From Paraburkholderia sp. PREW-6R (GTDB taxonomy: Bacteria > Pseudomonadota > Gammaproteobacteria > Burkholderiales > Burkholderiaceae): a DNA stretch of 64,000 nucleotides. Below, piece after piece: positions 36,731-46,395 of the stretch. Positions within the stretch are counted from its first letter, which is position 1. The number at the start of each line of letters is the position of its first letter. The stretch lies in assembly GCF_039621805.1 (NCBI RefSeq), contig NZ_CP155075.1, positions 682,001 to 746,000 on the forward strand, written 5' to 3'. A program made the position numbers and the translations under genes. The notes beneath the pieces were generated by a model, which searched no databases, was not told the DNA's origin, and was given only the letters and a program-made list of their open reading frames with translations.

Positions 36731-39700
36731 ACATCTCGGCGCTGTTCATCCGGCGCCCGGTCGCGACCGTGCTGCTGGCCGTCGCGATCCTGATCTCGGG
36801 CGCGCTCGCGTATTTTCGCCTGCCGGTCGCGCCGCTGCCGAACATCGCCTTTCCGGTCATCGCGCTGCAGGCCAACATGGCCGGCGCAAGCCCGGAAATC
36901 ATGGCTGCCACGGTCGCCGAGCCGCTGGAGCGGCGCCTCGCCACCATCGCCGACGTGAGCCAACTCACGTCGATCAGCTATGTGGGCTCGTCGATGATCA
37001 TCGTCGTGTTCGGCCTGAACCGCGATATCAACGGCGCGGCGCGCGACGTGCAGGCCGCCATCCAGGCCGCACGCGCCGATCTGCCGACCACGCTGCGCAG
37101 CAACCCGACGTACCGCCAGTACAACCCGGCCGGCGCGCCGATCATGGTGCTCGCGCTGAGCTCCGACACGCTGACCAAGGCCCAGCTCTACGACTCCGCC
37201 GACTCGGTGATCCAGCAGCAGTTGTCGCAGATCAGCGGCGTCGGACAGATCACGCTCGGCGGCGGCGCACTGCCTTCGGTGCGCGTCGAACTGGAGCCCG
37301 GCAAGCTGAACAGCTACGGCATCGGCCTCGAGGACGTGCGTGCGGCGATCGGCGCCGCGAACGCCAATAGCGCGAAAGGCCACATCGACCAGGGCGAGCA
37401 ACGCTACGTGGTCACCTCGAACGACCAGATCAGCAAGGCCGCGCCGTATCGCGACGTGGTGATTGCCTACCGCGACGGCGCCCCGGTCTTTTTGCGCGAT
37501 GTCGCGCAGGTGCGCGACTCGAACGAGAACATCCGCAACGCGGGGCTCTACAACGGCAAGTCGGCGGTGCTCGTGATCGTGTATCCGACGCCGGGCAGCA
37601 ACGTCGTGCAGACGGTCGAGCAGATTCGCGCGCGCCTGCCGATCATCGAAGCCGCGTTGCCGAGTGCGGTGCAGGTGAACGTCGCGATCGACCGCTCGGA
37701 GTCGGTGCGTTCGTCAGTGGCCGATACGGAGCGCACGCTGTTCATCGCGGTGCTGCTGGTGGTGGGCGTGGTGTTCGTGTTCCTGCTGTCGCCGCGTGCC
37801 ACGCTGATTCCGGCGGTCGCCCTGCCGCTCTCGATCGTCGGCACGTTCGGACCGATGTATCTGCTCGGCTACAGCATCGACAATCTTTCGCTGATGGCGC
37901 TGACAATCGGCACCGGTTTCGTGGTCGACGACGCGGTCGTGGTGCTGGAAAACATCGTGCGTCATCTGGAAGCCGGGCTCGATCCGAAGGAAGCCGCATT
38001 GCGCGGCAGCGCCGAAGTCGGCTTCACGGTGATCTCGATGAGCGTGTCGCTGATCGCGGTGTTTCTGCCAATCCTGCTGATGCCCGGCATTGTCGGGCTG
38101 CTGTTTCATGAGTTCGCCGTCACCCTGTCGATCGCGATCCTGCTGTCCCTGCTGATCTCGCTGACCATCACGCCGGTCATGTGCGCCTATCTGCTCAGCC
38201 GCGAGCGCGCGATGCATTCCCAGGCGCGCTGGGCGCGCTGGATCGAGGCACAGTTCGAGCGCTTCAAACAGGCGTATTCGCACTCGCTGTCCCTGGCCCT
38301 CGATCACGCGCTGGCGGTCGTGCTGCTGTTGATCGGCCTGCTGGTGCTCAACGTATTCCTCGCGCGATTCCTGTCCGGGACATTCTTTCCTGAGCAGGAC
38401 ACGGGCATCCTGATCGGCCAGATCATCGCCGACCAGAGCATCTCGTTCAACGCGATGGAAAGGAAGCTCGCCCAATTGCAGGCCATCGTGAAACAGGATC
38501 CGGCCGTGGCATCGGTCGCGGGCTTCACGGGTGGCCGGGCGCTGAACACGGCCAACGTGTTCATCGAGCTCAAACCGCTTGCGCAGCGCCACCTGTCCGC
38601 AACCGAAGTGGTCAACCGCCTGCGACCCAGGCTCAACGCAGTCTCGGGCGCGCGACTCTTCCTGCAGGCGCAACAGGATCTGCAGATCGGCGGTCGCCAG
38701 GCCGCGGCCGAATACCAGTACACGCTGTCCAGCGACGACGCCGACGCACTCTTCACGTGGGTGCCGAGACTCGTGACCGAGCTCGGCAAATATCGCGGCA
38801 AGATGGAAGACGTGAACTCGGACCTGCAACAGAACGGCCTGCAAACGTACGTGAATTTCAATCGCGCGACGGCCACGCGCTACGGCTTCCAGCCGAACCA
38901 GATCGACAACGTGCTGTACGACGCGTTCGGCCAGCGCACCGTGTCGACCATCTATAACCCGCTCAACCAGTATTTTGTCGTGATGGAAGTCGCACCGGCA
39001 TACTGGCAGTATCCGCAGGCGCTCAACCAGATTTTCCTGAGCACGGCCGCCGGCAACGCGAGCGGCACGCAGCAGACGCAGATGTCGGGCGCCACCGTCA
39101 AAGCGGTGCAGCAGCCCGCCGCGATCGTCAGCGCATCGAGCAGCAGCGCGAATACGAATTCACTGAACGCCGACGCCGAAGCGAACCAGCAGACCAATAG
39201 TATTTCGAACAGCAAGGGTGGCAATTCGAGCGGCAGCGCGGACAGCACCGCGGCTGAAACCATGGTCCCGCTTCCCGCGATGATGAGCTTTGCAAACAGC
39301 CACACTGCGACCCAGGTCAACCATCAAAGCGGCCTCGTGGCGGGCACCATCTCGTTCAATCTGCCCGCCGGCGGCTCGCTCAGCGAAGCCGGGCAGATCA
39401 TCGCGCAGGCCGAGCGCGATATCGGCATGCCCGCTTCGGTCCATGGCGCCTTCGCGGGCGCGGCGCAAGCGTATGCCCAGTCGATGGGCGCCGTGCCGCT
39501 CCTGATTCTCGCCGCCCTCGTAGTGGTCTACCTCGTGCTCGGCGTGCTCTACGAGAACACCGTGCATCCGCTGACCATTCTGTCGACACTGCCGTCGGCG
39601 GGCATTGGCGCGACCCTCGCCTTGCTGATCTTCGGCACGCCGTTTTCGGTGATCGCGATGATCGGCATCATTCTTCTGATCGGCATCGTCAAGAAAAACG

Positions 39701-40050
39701 GCATCATGATGGTGGACGTCGCGATTCAGTTGCAACGCCACGAAAACATGAATGCGCGCGATGCGATTCACGAGGCGGCGGTGGTACGGCTGCGCCCCAT
39801 CATGATGACAACCGCAGCCGCTGTGCTGGGCGCGGTACCGCTAGCGATCGGCATCGGCCAGGGTGCGTCGCTACGTCAGCCGCTGGGGGTGACGGTCATG
39901 GGCGGGCTGCTCGTCAGCCAGGTTTTTACGTTGTACACGACACCGGTGATTTACCTCTACCTCGACCGGCTGCGCGCGCGACTTGCGAAGTGGTCCGCGC
40001 GCCTGCCATGGAATCGCCGCGGCGAAGCACCGGACACGAGCGCGTCATGA
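36727..40050 (+). CDS. mdtC: RND multidrug efflux permease (MdtC-type) with low-complexity insertion
   Basis: The second permease, 1107 residues, starting at GTG 36727 that overlaps the preceding stop (GTGA). Core motifs are ISALFIRRPVATVLLAVAIL, TGFVVDDAVVVLENIVRHLE with the relay Asp pair, and ILLIGIVKKNGIMMVDVAIQ. It is about 65 residues longer than its neighbour. The excess lies around residues 775-855, in the second periplasmic loop, as a Ser/Asn/Gln/Ala-rich stretch (for example SASSSSANTNSLNADAEAN and SNSKGGNSSGSADST). The rest of the fold looks complete. It overlaps the outer-membrane gene by ATGA, so the operon is translationally coupled. Confidence 0.92.
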   Translation: MNISALFIRRPVATVLLAVAILISGALAYFRLPVAPLPNIAFPVIALQANMAGASPEIMAATVAEPLERRLATIADVSQLTSISYVGSSMIIVVFGLNRDINGAARDVQAAIQAARADLPTTLRSNPTYRQYNPAGAPIMVLALSSDTLTKAQLYDSADSVIQQQLSQISGVGQITLGGGALPSVRVELEPGKLNSYGIGLEDVRAAIGAANANSAKGHIDQGEQRYVVTSNDQISKAAPYRDVVIAYRDGAPVFLRDVAQVRDSNENIRNAGLYNGKSAVLVIVYPTPGSNVVQTVEQIRARLPIIEAALPSAVQVNVAIDRSESVRSSVADTERTLFIAVLLVVGVVFVFLLSPRATLIPAVALPLSIVGTFGPMYLLGYSIDNLSLMALTIGTGFVVDDAVVVLENIVRHLEAGLDPKEAALRGSAEVGFTVISMSVSLIAVFLPILLMPGIVGLLFHEFAVTLSIAILLSLLISLTITPVMCAYLLSRERAMHSQARWARWIEAQFERFKQAYSHSLSLALDHALAVVLLLIGLLVLNVFLARFLSGTFFPEQDTGILIGQIIADQSISFNAMERKLAQLQAIVKQDPAVASVAGFTGGRALNTANVFIELKPLAQRHLSATEVVNRLRPRLNAVSGARLFLQAQQDLQIGGRQAAAEYQYTLSSDDADALFTWVPRLVTELGKYRGKMEDVNSDLQQNGLQTYVNFNRATATRYGFQPNQIDNVLYDAFGQRTVSTIYNPLNQYFVVMEVAPAYWQYPQALNQIFLSTAAGNASGTQQTQMSGATVKAVQQPAAIVSASSSSANTNSLNADAEANQQTNSISNSKGGNSSGSADSTAAETMVPLPAMMSFANSHTATQVNHQSGLVAGTISFNLPAGGSLSEAGQIIAQAERDIGMPASVHGAFAGAAQAYAQSMGAVPLLILAALVVVYLVLGVLYENTVHPLTILSTLPSAGIGATLALLIFGTPFSVIAMIGIILLIGIVKKNGIMMVDVAIQLQRHENMNARDAIHEAAVVRLRPIMMTTAAAVLGAVPLAIGIGQGASLRQPLGVTVMGGLLVSQVFTLYTTPVIYLYLDRLRARLAKWSARLPWNRRGEAPDTSAS

Positions 40051-41543
40051 AGACACTTTTCCACTCCAGACTGGCCGGCGCGTTGCTCGCGCTATCGAGC
40101 GTACTGACAGGCGGCTGCATGGTCGGGCCGGACTATCATCGGCCGCCCATCGCCACCCCGGCCACCTGGAAAGAACTGCCGGGCTGGACCGAGGCGCAGC
40201 CCGCCGCCGAGCGCCCCAAGGGGGACTGGTGGACGGCCTTCAACGATCCACTGATGGACTCGCTCGAACCGCTCGTCTCGGTCTCGAACCAGACCGTGCG
40301 CCAGGACTACGCGAACTATCAGCAAGCGCTCGCGGAAGTCCGTATTGCGCGCGCCGCCCTCTTTCCGACGATCGGCGTGACCGGCTCGACGACCCGCGAA
40401 CGCTCGTCGTCGGGCAATTTCAACAGCAGTTTGCTGAACGGCGCCGCGGGCATCGGCAATTTTCAGCGCATCAACAACAGCGGCACGCTCGAAGCCAATG
40501 CCAGTTGGGCACCCGACCTGTGGGGTCTCGTGCGCCGTAACATCGAGCAAAGCGCTGCGACTGCGCAAGCCAGTCAGGCCACGCTCGCAAATGCCACGCT
40601 TTCCGAGCAGATCGCGCTGGCCAACGCGATAATCGATCTGCGCGTAACGGACGCAAATGTCGATCTGCTCACGCACACCGTCGCAGCGTTCCAAAAATCG
40701 CAGCAAGTCGTCTCCGATCAGAATAACGCCGGCACTGTTCCGCCCTCCGATCTGGTGACCGCGCAGACCCAGTTGGAATCCGCACAGTCGAGTCTGATCG
40801 CACTGGGCGTGTCGCGTGCGCAATACGTTCACGCGATCGCCGTGCTGGTCGGTAAAAACCCCGAAGAACTGGAAATCCCAACGAACTCCACGCTGCCGAC
40901 GCTGCCCTCCATTCCAGTCAGCGTGCCCTCCACGCTCCTCGAGCGCAGGCCTGACATTGCCGCCGCGGAACGTCAGATGGCGGCGCAGAACGCCGCGATA
41001 GGCGTTGCCGTCGCCGCGTATTACCCCACCATTTCGCTTTCGGCGCTGGACGGCTTCTCGCAGTCGCCATTGTCGGGGCTGCTGCACATGGCCGCCTACG
41101 TGTGGTCGTTGGGCGGCCAGGCCAGCGAAACGCTCTTCGACGGCGGCCAGCGCAGCGCGCAGGTCGACGCAGCGAAAGCATCGTACGATGCCGCGGTGGC
41201 AAACTATCGCGGCACGGTGCTGGCGGCGTTCCAGGGGGTGGAAAACGATCTGGCGGGTTTGCGCATTCTTTCGCAGCAATCGGCCGTGCTGGAGCAGGCC
41301 GTGCGCGACGCGACACGAGGCACCGAGATCGCGCAGGACGAATACGAGGCGGGCACGGTCGATTTCACGACGGTCGCGACCGCGCAGACGACCCAGCTCA
41401 ATCTTCAACAGACCGCCTTGAACGTGACACAGACGCGCCTGCAGGACGCGGCGTCATTGTTCGGCGACCTGGGTGGCGGCTGGTCCTACAACGCGCTGGT
41501 GAGCGATCCACCGAAAGCGGCGCAACAGCAGGTGTCGCCTTGA
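40047..41543 (+). CDS. NodT/OprM-family outer-membrane efflux lipoprotein
   Basis: A TolC-fold channel of 498 residues that completes the tripartite pump. The signal peptide ends in the lipobox LTGGC, and MVGPDYHRPP follows, the standard opening of this family. Two OEP repeats are visible (about residues 60-245 and 270-475), with ANASWAPDLWGLVRRNIEQS in the first and SLGGQASETLFDGGQRSAQV in the second. SVPSTLLERRPDIAAAERQM is the highly conserved inter-repeat segment. ATG 40047 shares bases with the permease stop. No regulator lies beside the operon. Confidence 0.92.
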   Translation: MKTLFHSRLAGALLALSSVLTGGCMVGPDYHRPPIATPATWKELPGWTEAQPAAERPKGDWWTAFNDPLMDSLEPLVSVSNQTVRQDYANYQQALAEVRIARAALFPTIGVTGSTTRERSSSGNFNSSLLNGAAGIGNFQRINNSGTLEANASWAPDLWGLVRRNIEQSAATAQASQATLANATLSEQIALANAIIDLRVTDANVDLLTHTVAAFQKSQQVVSDQNNAGTVPPSDLVTAQTQLESAQSSLIALGVSRAQYVHAIAVLVGKNPEELEIPTNSTLPTLPSIPVSVPSTLLERRPDIAAAERQMAAQNAAIGVAVAAYYPTISLSALDGFSQSPLSGLLHMAAYVWSLGGQASETLFDGGQRSAQVDAAKASYDAAVANYRGTVLAAFQGVENDLAGLRILSQQSAVLEQAVRDATRGTEIAQDEYEAGTVDFTTVATAQTTQLNLQQTALNVTQTRLQDAASLFGDLGGGWSYNALVSDPPKAAQQQVSP

Positions 41544-41682
41544 AAGCCTCGTTCGCGTTCTGGCGTTTGCGTTCATCTGACAAGATTGGCACCGCCCGAA
41601 TACCGATCGTCGATATTGTTTGCCGCCGCCTGTGTCTCGCGGACCGCTCGCGTCAGATGCCGACATGACGCATCGGCAACCT

Positions 41683-42840
41683 TCAGTTTGACAGGTGATT
41701 TGCGAGGCGAAGCAACATGGCGTCGCACGCCCGCAATTGCTCGACGGTCACGTACTCGTCCGGCTTGTGTCCCTGATCCATACTGCCGGGCCCGCATACG
41801 ACGGTTGGAATGCCCGCCTGTTCGAATAGACCGCCTTCCGTACCGAAGGCGACAGTGCCGAATTCCGTCGATCCGGATATCAACGCGAGCAGACGCGCCG
41901 CTTCGCTGTCAGGCGATGTCGCCAAACCCGGATACGCCGACAGCGGCTTCAGGCTGATGTCGGTGTCCGCGTTGATCGCGCGCATCTTCGGCAGTAGTTG
42001 GGCCTGTGCATACGTCTCCAGGCGGTCCGCGACCTCGGCGGCATCAAAGCCCGGCAACGCACGCACTTCGAAATCGAACTCGCACTCAGCGGGCACGATA
42101 TTGAGCGCGCGCCCGCCTTTAATCACACCCGTTTGCACCGTGGAATAAGGCGGATCGAAACGTTCGTCGTGATGATCGGGCTGCGCAAGCGCTTCGCCGA
42201 TCTCGTCGAGATGGTTGATCAGACGGGCGGCGTATTGAATGGCGTTGACGCCATAAGGCGCGTAGGCCGAGTGGCACGGCGCGCCCTTCACGCAGCAACG
42301 CATCGCAAGCTTGCCCTTATGACCCAGCACCGGCCTGAGTCCGGTCGGCTCGCCGATCAGGCAAAGAACCGGCTTATGTTCGCGACGCGCGAGTTCTTCG
42401 AGCATTGAACGAACGCCCAGGCAACCTACTTCTTCGTCATACGAGAAAGCAAGGTGTACAGGCATCTTCAGGCCGCGCCTGACGAAAATCGGTACTGCGG
42501 CAAGGACCGAAGCAAGAAAGCCCTTCATGTCCGCCGTGCCGCGTCCGTACAAACGGCCATCTTTCTCGACGAGGGTGAAAGGATCGACAGTCCATGCCTG
42601 ACCATCGACCGGGACCACATCCGTATGCCCCGACAGCGCAACGCCGCCGCGATCGCGCGGACCGATCGTCGCGAACAGATTCGCCTTGGTGCGCTCGTCG
42701 TTATAAAACAGTTCGCATTCGACGTCATGCGCCGCCAGGTAATCGCGAATGAACCCGATCAGCGCGAGATTCGAGTCGCGGCTGACGGTTGGGAAACCGA
42801 TCAGCGATTCGAGCAAGGTACGGCTCGACATCTCATTCAT
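41683..42840 (-). CDS. argE: ArgE-type acetylornithine deacetylase / M20 deacylase
   Basis: A dinuclear zinc amidohydrolase of 385 residues. Motifs are ALSGHTDVVPVDGQAW, YGRGTADMKGFLASVLAA, FSYDEEVGCLGVRSM with the catalytic Glu pair, and LIGEPTGLRPVLGHKGK typical of the ArgE branch. Close relatives remove acetyl or formyl groups from the amino group of ornithine-like acids. Here the gene sits last in a leftward operon with DUF1028, Rid and FAD-monooxygenase genes, overlapping the DUF1028 gene by 8 bases. The job is therefore probably catabolic deacylation rather than arginine biosynthesis. Confidence 0.85.
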   Translation of the reverse strand: MNEMSSRTLLESLIGFPTVSRDSNLALIGFIRDYLAAHDVECELFYNDERTKANLFATIGPRDRGGVALSGHTDVVPVDGQAWTVDPFTLVEKDGRLYGRGTADMKGFLASVLAAVPIFVRRGLKMPVHLAFSYDEEVGCLGVRSMLEELARREHKPVLCLIGEPTGLRPVLGHKGKLAMRCCVKGAPCHSAYAPYGVNAIQYAARLINHLDEIGEALAQPDHHDERFDPPYSTVQTGVIKGGRALNIVPAECEFDFEVRALPGFDAAEVADRLETYAQAQLLPKMRAINADTDISLKPLSAYPGLATSPDSEAARLLALISGSTEFGTVAFGTEGGLFEQAGIPTVVCGPGSMDQGHKPDEYVTVEQLRACDAMLLRLANHLSN

Positions 42841-43510
42841 CGCCGGGTACTCCGTAGCGTGGTGCGGCAGTGGGGTTTAACGCGCGCGTCACATAGTCGT
42901 TCATTTGCGGCTTATAGGCGGTCCACAGATCGCCGAGCTTGCCAATCGGATCTTCGTCGGCCCAATCGACACGCAGGTCAACGAGCGGCCAGGTCAGATC
43001 GCTCACAATTTTAAGCGCAGCCGAATGTACCGGACCCGCCTCGCCTCCCGCCATGATCGCTGCATTCATGGCCGCAAGCAGCCTGTCGGCAAGATGGCCT
43101 TCGGCCTTTGCAAACGCTTCCGGCATCGCTTCGATAACGTGCTTGCCGGACAGCATGTTGCCCGCGGCGACGCACTGATCGCCAGCGACCGCGTGATACG
43201 TGCCCAACGCTTCCTTGCCACTGAAAAAAGCCGTGCGGCCTTTCGCATCGATCACGGTCACCTGACGAAATTCACGCCATTCGTTTGCGTCGAGTGCCTG
43301 TTTCAGGGCTTCCGCTGGAGCGAGTTGCCTCTCGCCGAGCAGATCGAGAATCTGCGGCCCGAGTGCAGGCAACGTCACGTTTTGCGTGGCGACCGCGCCC
43401 ACACCTGCACGCAACCAGGGACAGCGTGCGCCCACCGCAATGCTCGACGAACTGATCGCAATCCCGAGTTGCCCCGTCTTCCCGCAACGACCTACGATAG
43501 AGAAAGTCAT
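42833..43510 (-). CDS. DUF1028 family protein (Ntn-hydrolase-like)
   Basis: A 225-residue protein beginning MTFSIVGRCGKTGQLGIAIS and continuing with SSIAVGARCPWLRAGVGAVA and TQNVTLPALGPQILDLL, the standard DUF1028 N-terminus. It is related in fold to Ntn hydrolases such as asparaginase. VAGDQCVAAGNMLSG lies mid-protein. AAGGAG precedes the ATG. DUF1028 genes often accompany Rid proteins and amidohydrolases; here the gene lies 9 bases after a Rid gene and overlaps an ArgE-like deacylase. A hydrolytic role on a small amide is plausible, but the family's reaction is not known to me. Confidence 0.85.
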   Translation of the reverse strand: MTFSIVGRCGKTGQLGIAISSSSIAVGARCPWLRAGVGAVATQNVTLPALGPQILDLLGERQLAPAEALKQALDANEWREFRQVTVIDAKGRTAFFSGKEALGTYHAVAGDQCVAAGNMLSGKHVIEAMPEAFAKAEGHLADRLLAAMNAAIMAGGEAGPVHSAALKIVSDLTWPLVDLRVDWADEDPIGKLGDLWTAYKPQMNDYVTRALNPTAAPRYGVPGDE

Positions 43511-43519
43511 GCGTGCTCC

Positions 43520-43960
43520 TTACGCGCTGGGCGGCGGCGTCCATCCATCGGGAACAACGGCGATCACATCAATTTCCATTAGCCACTCCGGCTGTCCCAA
43601 CGCGACCACGGTCAAGCCCGTCGAAATGGGAAACACGCCCTTCAGCCACTTGCCGACTTCACGATACACCGGTTCACGAAAGCGCACGTCAGTGAGATAG
43701 GTCGTCGTCTTGACGATGTGCGAAAGGTCACTGCCCGCTTCTTCGAGCAACTGCTTCACGTTTTTCATCGCCTGTTCCGCTTGGGCACGAGGATCGCCCA
43801 AACCGACGAGGTTGCCCTCGAAATCCGTGCCGATCTGCCCGCGTACATACACGGTATTACCGGCGCGCACGGCCTGGCACAGATCGTTGTCGAGCGTCTG
43901 GTTCGGGTACGTATCCTTGGTGTTGAACATGCGGATACGGGTATGCGTAGGTTGACTCAT
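43520..43960 (-). CDS. Rid (YjgF/YER057c) family protein without the canonical arginine
   Basis: A 146-residue homotrimer-forming family member. It shows AVRAGNTVYVRGQIGTDFEG, a mid-helix AEQAMKNVKQLLEEAGSDLS and VKTTTYLTDVRFREPVY. The C-terminal strand reads FPISTGLTVVALGQPEWLME. In RidA proper the corresponding place holds the Arg of an RSCV-like motif that binds the carboxylate of enamines and imines; by eye that position here is Ser. It is therefore one of the other Rid subfamilies, and imine deaminase activity cannot be assumed. It sits directly after the FAD monooxygenase gene (17 bases). Confidence 0.85.
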   Translation of the reverse strand: MSQPTHTRIRMFNTKDTYPNQTLDNDLCQAVRAGNTVYVRGQIGTDFEGNLVGLGDPRAQAEQAMKNVKQLLEEAGSDLSHIVKTTTYLTDVRFREPVYREVGKWLKGVFPISTGLTVVALGQPEWLMEIDVIAVVPDGWTPPPSA

Positions 43961-43977
43961 CGATTCACCTTCCCTGT

Positions 43978-45297
43978 TTAATTGACCTGGACGCTTTCTT
44001 CACGCCGCGGTTCTTGCGCCTGACATTGCGGGGTGTCGTGCGGGGTGTCGTAATACGCCTGATAAGTGCGCTGCGTGACGATGTGATCGGCAACGTGCTT
44101 CGCGTCGTGCCAGACGCCCCAGATAAACGCTGAACCGCGTCGCGACAACCAGGGCAGGCCAAGAAAATACACGCCCGGCTCCTTCGACACACCGCGCTGA
44201 TGTTTCGGCTTGCCCTTCTCATCGAATGCATCGACTTGCAGCCACCTGAAGTCGGTTGTGTAACCCGTCGCCCAGATGATCGATGCGACGCCTGCCTGCT
44301 CCAGATCGAGATCCAGCAGCGGATGGGTCAGACAGTCCGGATCGGACGGGATCTCGCGCGCTTGCGGCTCGGCAGGAAGATCGAGGCCGTTGCGGGCTGC
44401 GTAATTGTCGGCTGCATCGAGCAAGGACAGATAGTTTTCGTCGCCACGCGCGATGTTCTTCGCGAGGTCGGCATTGAAGTGCACGACGCTGCCCTCGAAC
44501 GATTTCGTCAGACCGACGAGCGTGATGCCCTGATGTCCGAGGCGGCGGAAGTCCACCGTTTGCCCGCCTCGCGCACCGCTCACTGCGATGGTCACATGCT
44601 CCCGGCCAGGCTTCATCACCTCGGCGTCCCACTCGCCGAGCACACCCAGCCACCAGCAGAAATCGCGTCCGCGATATGCACGCGGCGGACGGTCATGCGC
44701 GCCGACGGACAAATACACGTTGCGGCCCGCGCGCTGCAGTTCGTCGGCAATCTGCACACCCGACGATCCGGCGCCCACCACCAGCACGCCACCTTCCGGC
44801 AGTTGTTGCGGGTTGCGATAGTCCGCGGAATGCAGTTGCGTGAGCGATGTAGCGTGCGGCGCAATCGGCGGAATCACGGGCTTCTGGAACGGCCCCGTCG
44901 CCACGACGACGCGCCGCGCTTCTATCACGCCATCCGAGGTCTCGACGGTAAAGCCTTCGCGGCCCGTATTGCGCACGACCTTCGTTACTTCGACACCGGT
45001 GCGAACTGGCGCGTCGAACTTCTTTGCGTACGCAACGAAGTAGTCGGCGACTTCTTCCTTGGGAGCGAAGGCATCCGGCGCGGTCTCGGCGAATTCAAGG
45101 CCAGGAAAGCGATCATGCCAGGCGGGGCCGTTGGCAACGAGCGAATCCCACCGCCCCGTGCGCCAGCGCTCCGCAATGCGCGCGCGTTCCAGCACCAGAT
45201 GCGGCACGCCGTTGCGGCTCAAATGTTCGCTCATTGCTACGCCGGCCTGGCCTGCGCCTACTACGAGCGTATCGATCGACGTTGTTCCTGCTGTCAT
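43978..45297 (-). CDS. Flavin-containing (FMO/CzcO-like) monooxygenase
   Basis: A 439-residue NADPH- and O2-dependent flavoprotein. The FAD site is VVGAGQAGVAMSEHL (from about residue 12). WDSLVANGPAWHDRFPGLEF follows, and LHSADYRNPQQLPEGG resembles the FMO signature region. The second Rossmann site is VLVVGAGSSGVQIADELQ. IWATGYTTDFRWLQ near the C-terminus is the ATGY motif of the group. FMO-type enzymes oxygenate nitrogen or sulfur atoms or perform Baeyer-Villiger reactions. AAGGACG precedes the ATG. It is the first gene of the leftward half of a locus whose other half has a Rieske oxygenase and an amine-type importer. Confidence 0.88.
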   Translation of the reverse strand: MTAGTTSIDTLVVGAGQAGVAMSEHLSRNGVPHLVLERARIAERWRTGRWDSLVANGPAWHDRFPGLEFAETAPDAFAPKEEVADYFVAYAKKFDAPVRTGVEVTKVVRNTGREGFTVETSDGVIEARRVVVATGPFQKPVIPPIAPHATSLTQLHSADYRNPQQLPEGGVLVVGAGSSGVQIADELQRAGRNVYLSVGAHDRPPRAYRGRDFCWWLGVLGEWDAEVMKPGREHVTIAVSGARGGQTVDFRRLGHQGITLVGLTKSFEGSVVHFNADLAKNIARGDENYLSLLDAADNYAARNGLDLPAEPQAREIPSDPDCLTHPLLDLDLEQAGVASIIWATGYTTDFRWLQVDAFDEKGKPKHQRGVSKEPGVYFLGLPWLSRRGSAFIWGVWHDAKHVADHIVTQRTYQAYYDTPHDTPQCQAQEPRREESVQVN

Positions 45298-45377
45298 GGC
45301 TGCGTCCTTGCAAAGGCGGTATGTCCTCGCAAGAATTTACGCGCCGAAACAGGATCGATAAAATATTTTCAAAAAAT

Positions 45378-45401
45378 GCATAGCATCGGAAAAAGCTATG
45401 C
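45378..45401. promoter_or_regulatory. Palindromic operator between the FMO operon and its LysR gene
   Basis: GCATAGC (45378-45384), ten bases, then GCTATGC (45395-45401): a perfect 7-bp inverted repeat lying 81 bases before the FMO start and 56 bases before the LysR start. Size and place suit a LysR binding site that controls both directions. The flanks are AT-rich, as in a promoter. Confidence 0.6.
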
Positions 45402-45456
45402 TCGGTTTTTTGTCCGCTACACAATCCGTTCGTCCATTCTCTGGAAAACGACACTG

Positions 45457-46383
45457 ATGGAAAGCCACGCGCTTCGCTATTCGCTGCGCCAGCTGCGCTA
45501 CTTCGTGGTCACGGCCGAAGCACTGTCCTTTACCGCAGCGGCTAAAAAGTTGCACATTTCGCAGCCGTCCATCTCCACGGCCCTGGCCGATCTGGAAGTG
45601 TCTTTTGGCGTGCAGCTTTTTATCCGGCACCATGCAAGCGGTCTTTCCCTGACGCAAGCCGGACGCGACCTGCTCGGCCAGGCCCGCAATCTTCTGAAGA
45701 TCGCGGAAGAGCTGCAAATGGCTGCGAAGGAGATGGATGGCGGCATGACAGGCTCGATAGCGTTGGGCTGCCTCGTTTCGCTGGCGCCGCCGCTCATGCC
45801 GGGACTGATTGCACGCTTCACCGAGAACCATGCGGGCATCTCCTTTCGCACTGTCGAGGCGCACCAGGACGCGCTGCTTCGCGGTCTGCACGACGGCTCG
45901 CTGGATATCGCGCTGACATACAGTCTGGACCTGACCGAAGACATCGCGTTTACGCCGCTGCTGTCTTTGCCGCCTTACGCCATTCTGCCGCGCACGCACA
46001 GGCTGGCGCGCGCCCGCAAGATTTCGCTGGCGGACTTGTTGCCCGAGCCTTATGTGATGCTCGATCTGCCGCACAGCCGCGAGTACTTCGCGGCACTTTT
46101 CGATGCGGCGGGCAGCCGCCCCGTGCCTGCTTTCCGATCCTCGCAGCCGGAAGTGGTACGCGGCATGGTGGCCAACGGGCTCGGCTACAGCCTGCTCAAC
46201 TTTCCGCTCAAGTCCAATCGGACCGTGGACGGCGAAGAGTTCGTGATCAAGCGCTTCAAAGACAACGTGAACGCAACGATGCTCGGCATCGCGCAGTCGC
46301 GCACCATGAAGCCCCGCCAGGTGGTGCATCGCTTTGCTTCGTTCTGCGAGAACTACATACGACGCCTGAACATCGACGCCTGA
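45457..46383 (+). CDS. LysR-family regulator of the FMO/Rieske locus
   Basis: A 308-residue regulator. It starts MESHALRYSLRQLRYFVVTA; the helix-turn-helix is AAAKKLHISQPSISTALADL, then VQLFIRHHASGLSLTQAG. The effector domain has GSIALGCLVSLAPPLMPGLI and DGSLDIALTYSLDLTEDI. ATG 45457 gives the canonical LysR start, though the frame is open far upstream opposite the FMO gene. It diverges from the FMO-Rid-DUF1028-ArgE operon and precedes the Rieske oxygenase and ABC importer genes, placing it at the centre of the locus. Confidence 0.9.
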   Translation: MESHALRYSLRQLRYFVVTAEALSFTAAAKKLHISQPSISTALADLEVSFGVQLFIRHHASGLSLTQAGRDLLGQARNLLKIAEELQMAAKEMDGGMTGSIALGCLVSLAPPLMPGLIARFTENHAGISFRTVEAHQDALLRGLHDGSLDIALTYSLDLTEDIAFTPLLSLPPYAILPRTHRLARARKISLADLLPEPYVMLDLPHSREYFAALFDAAGSRPVPAFRSSQPEVVRGMVANGLGYSLLNFPLKSNRTVDGEEFVIKRFKDNVNATMLGIAQSRTMKPRQVVHRFASFCENYIRRLNIDA

Positions 46384-46395
46384 ACCGTGCTGCAT

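Noticed and set aside
44200..45456. Upstream extension of the LysR frame that would give a 727-residue protein
   Set aside because: The extension is antisense to the FAD monooxygenase. The LysR protein starts normally at ATG 45457.
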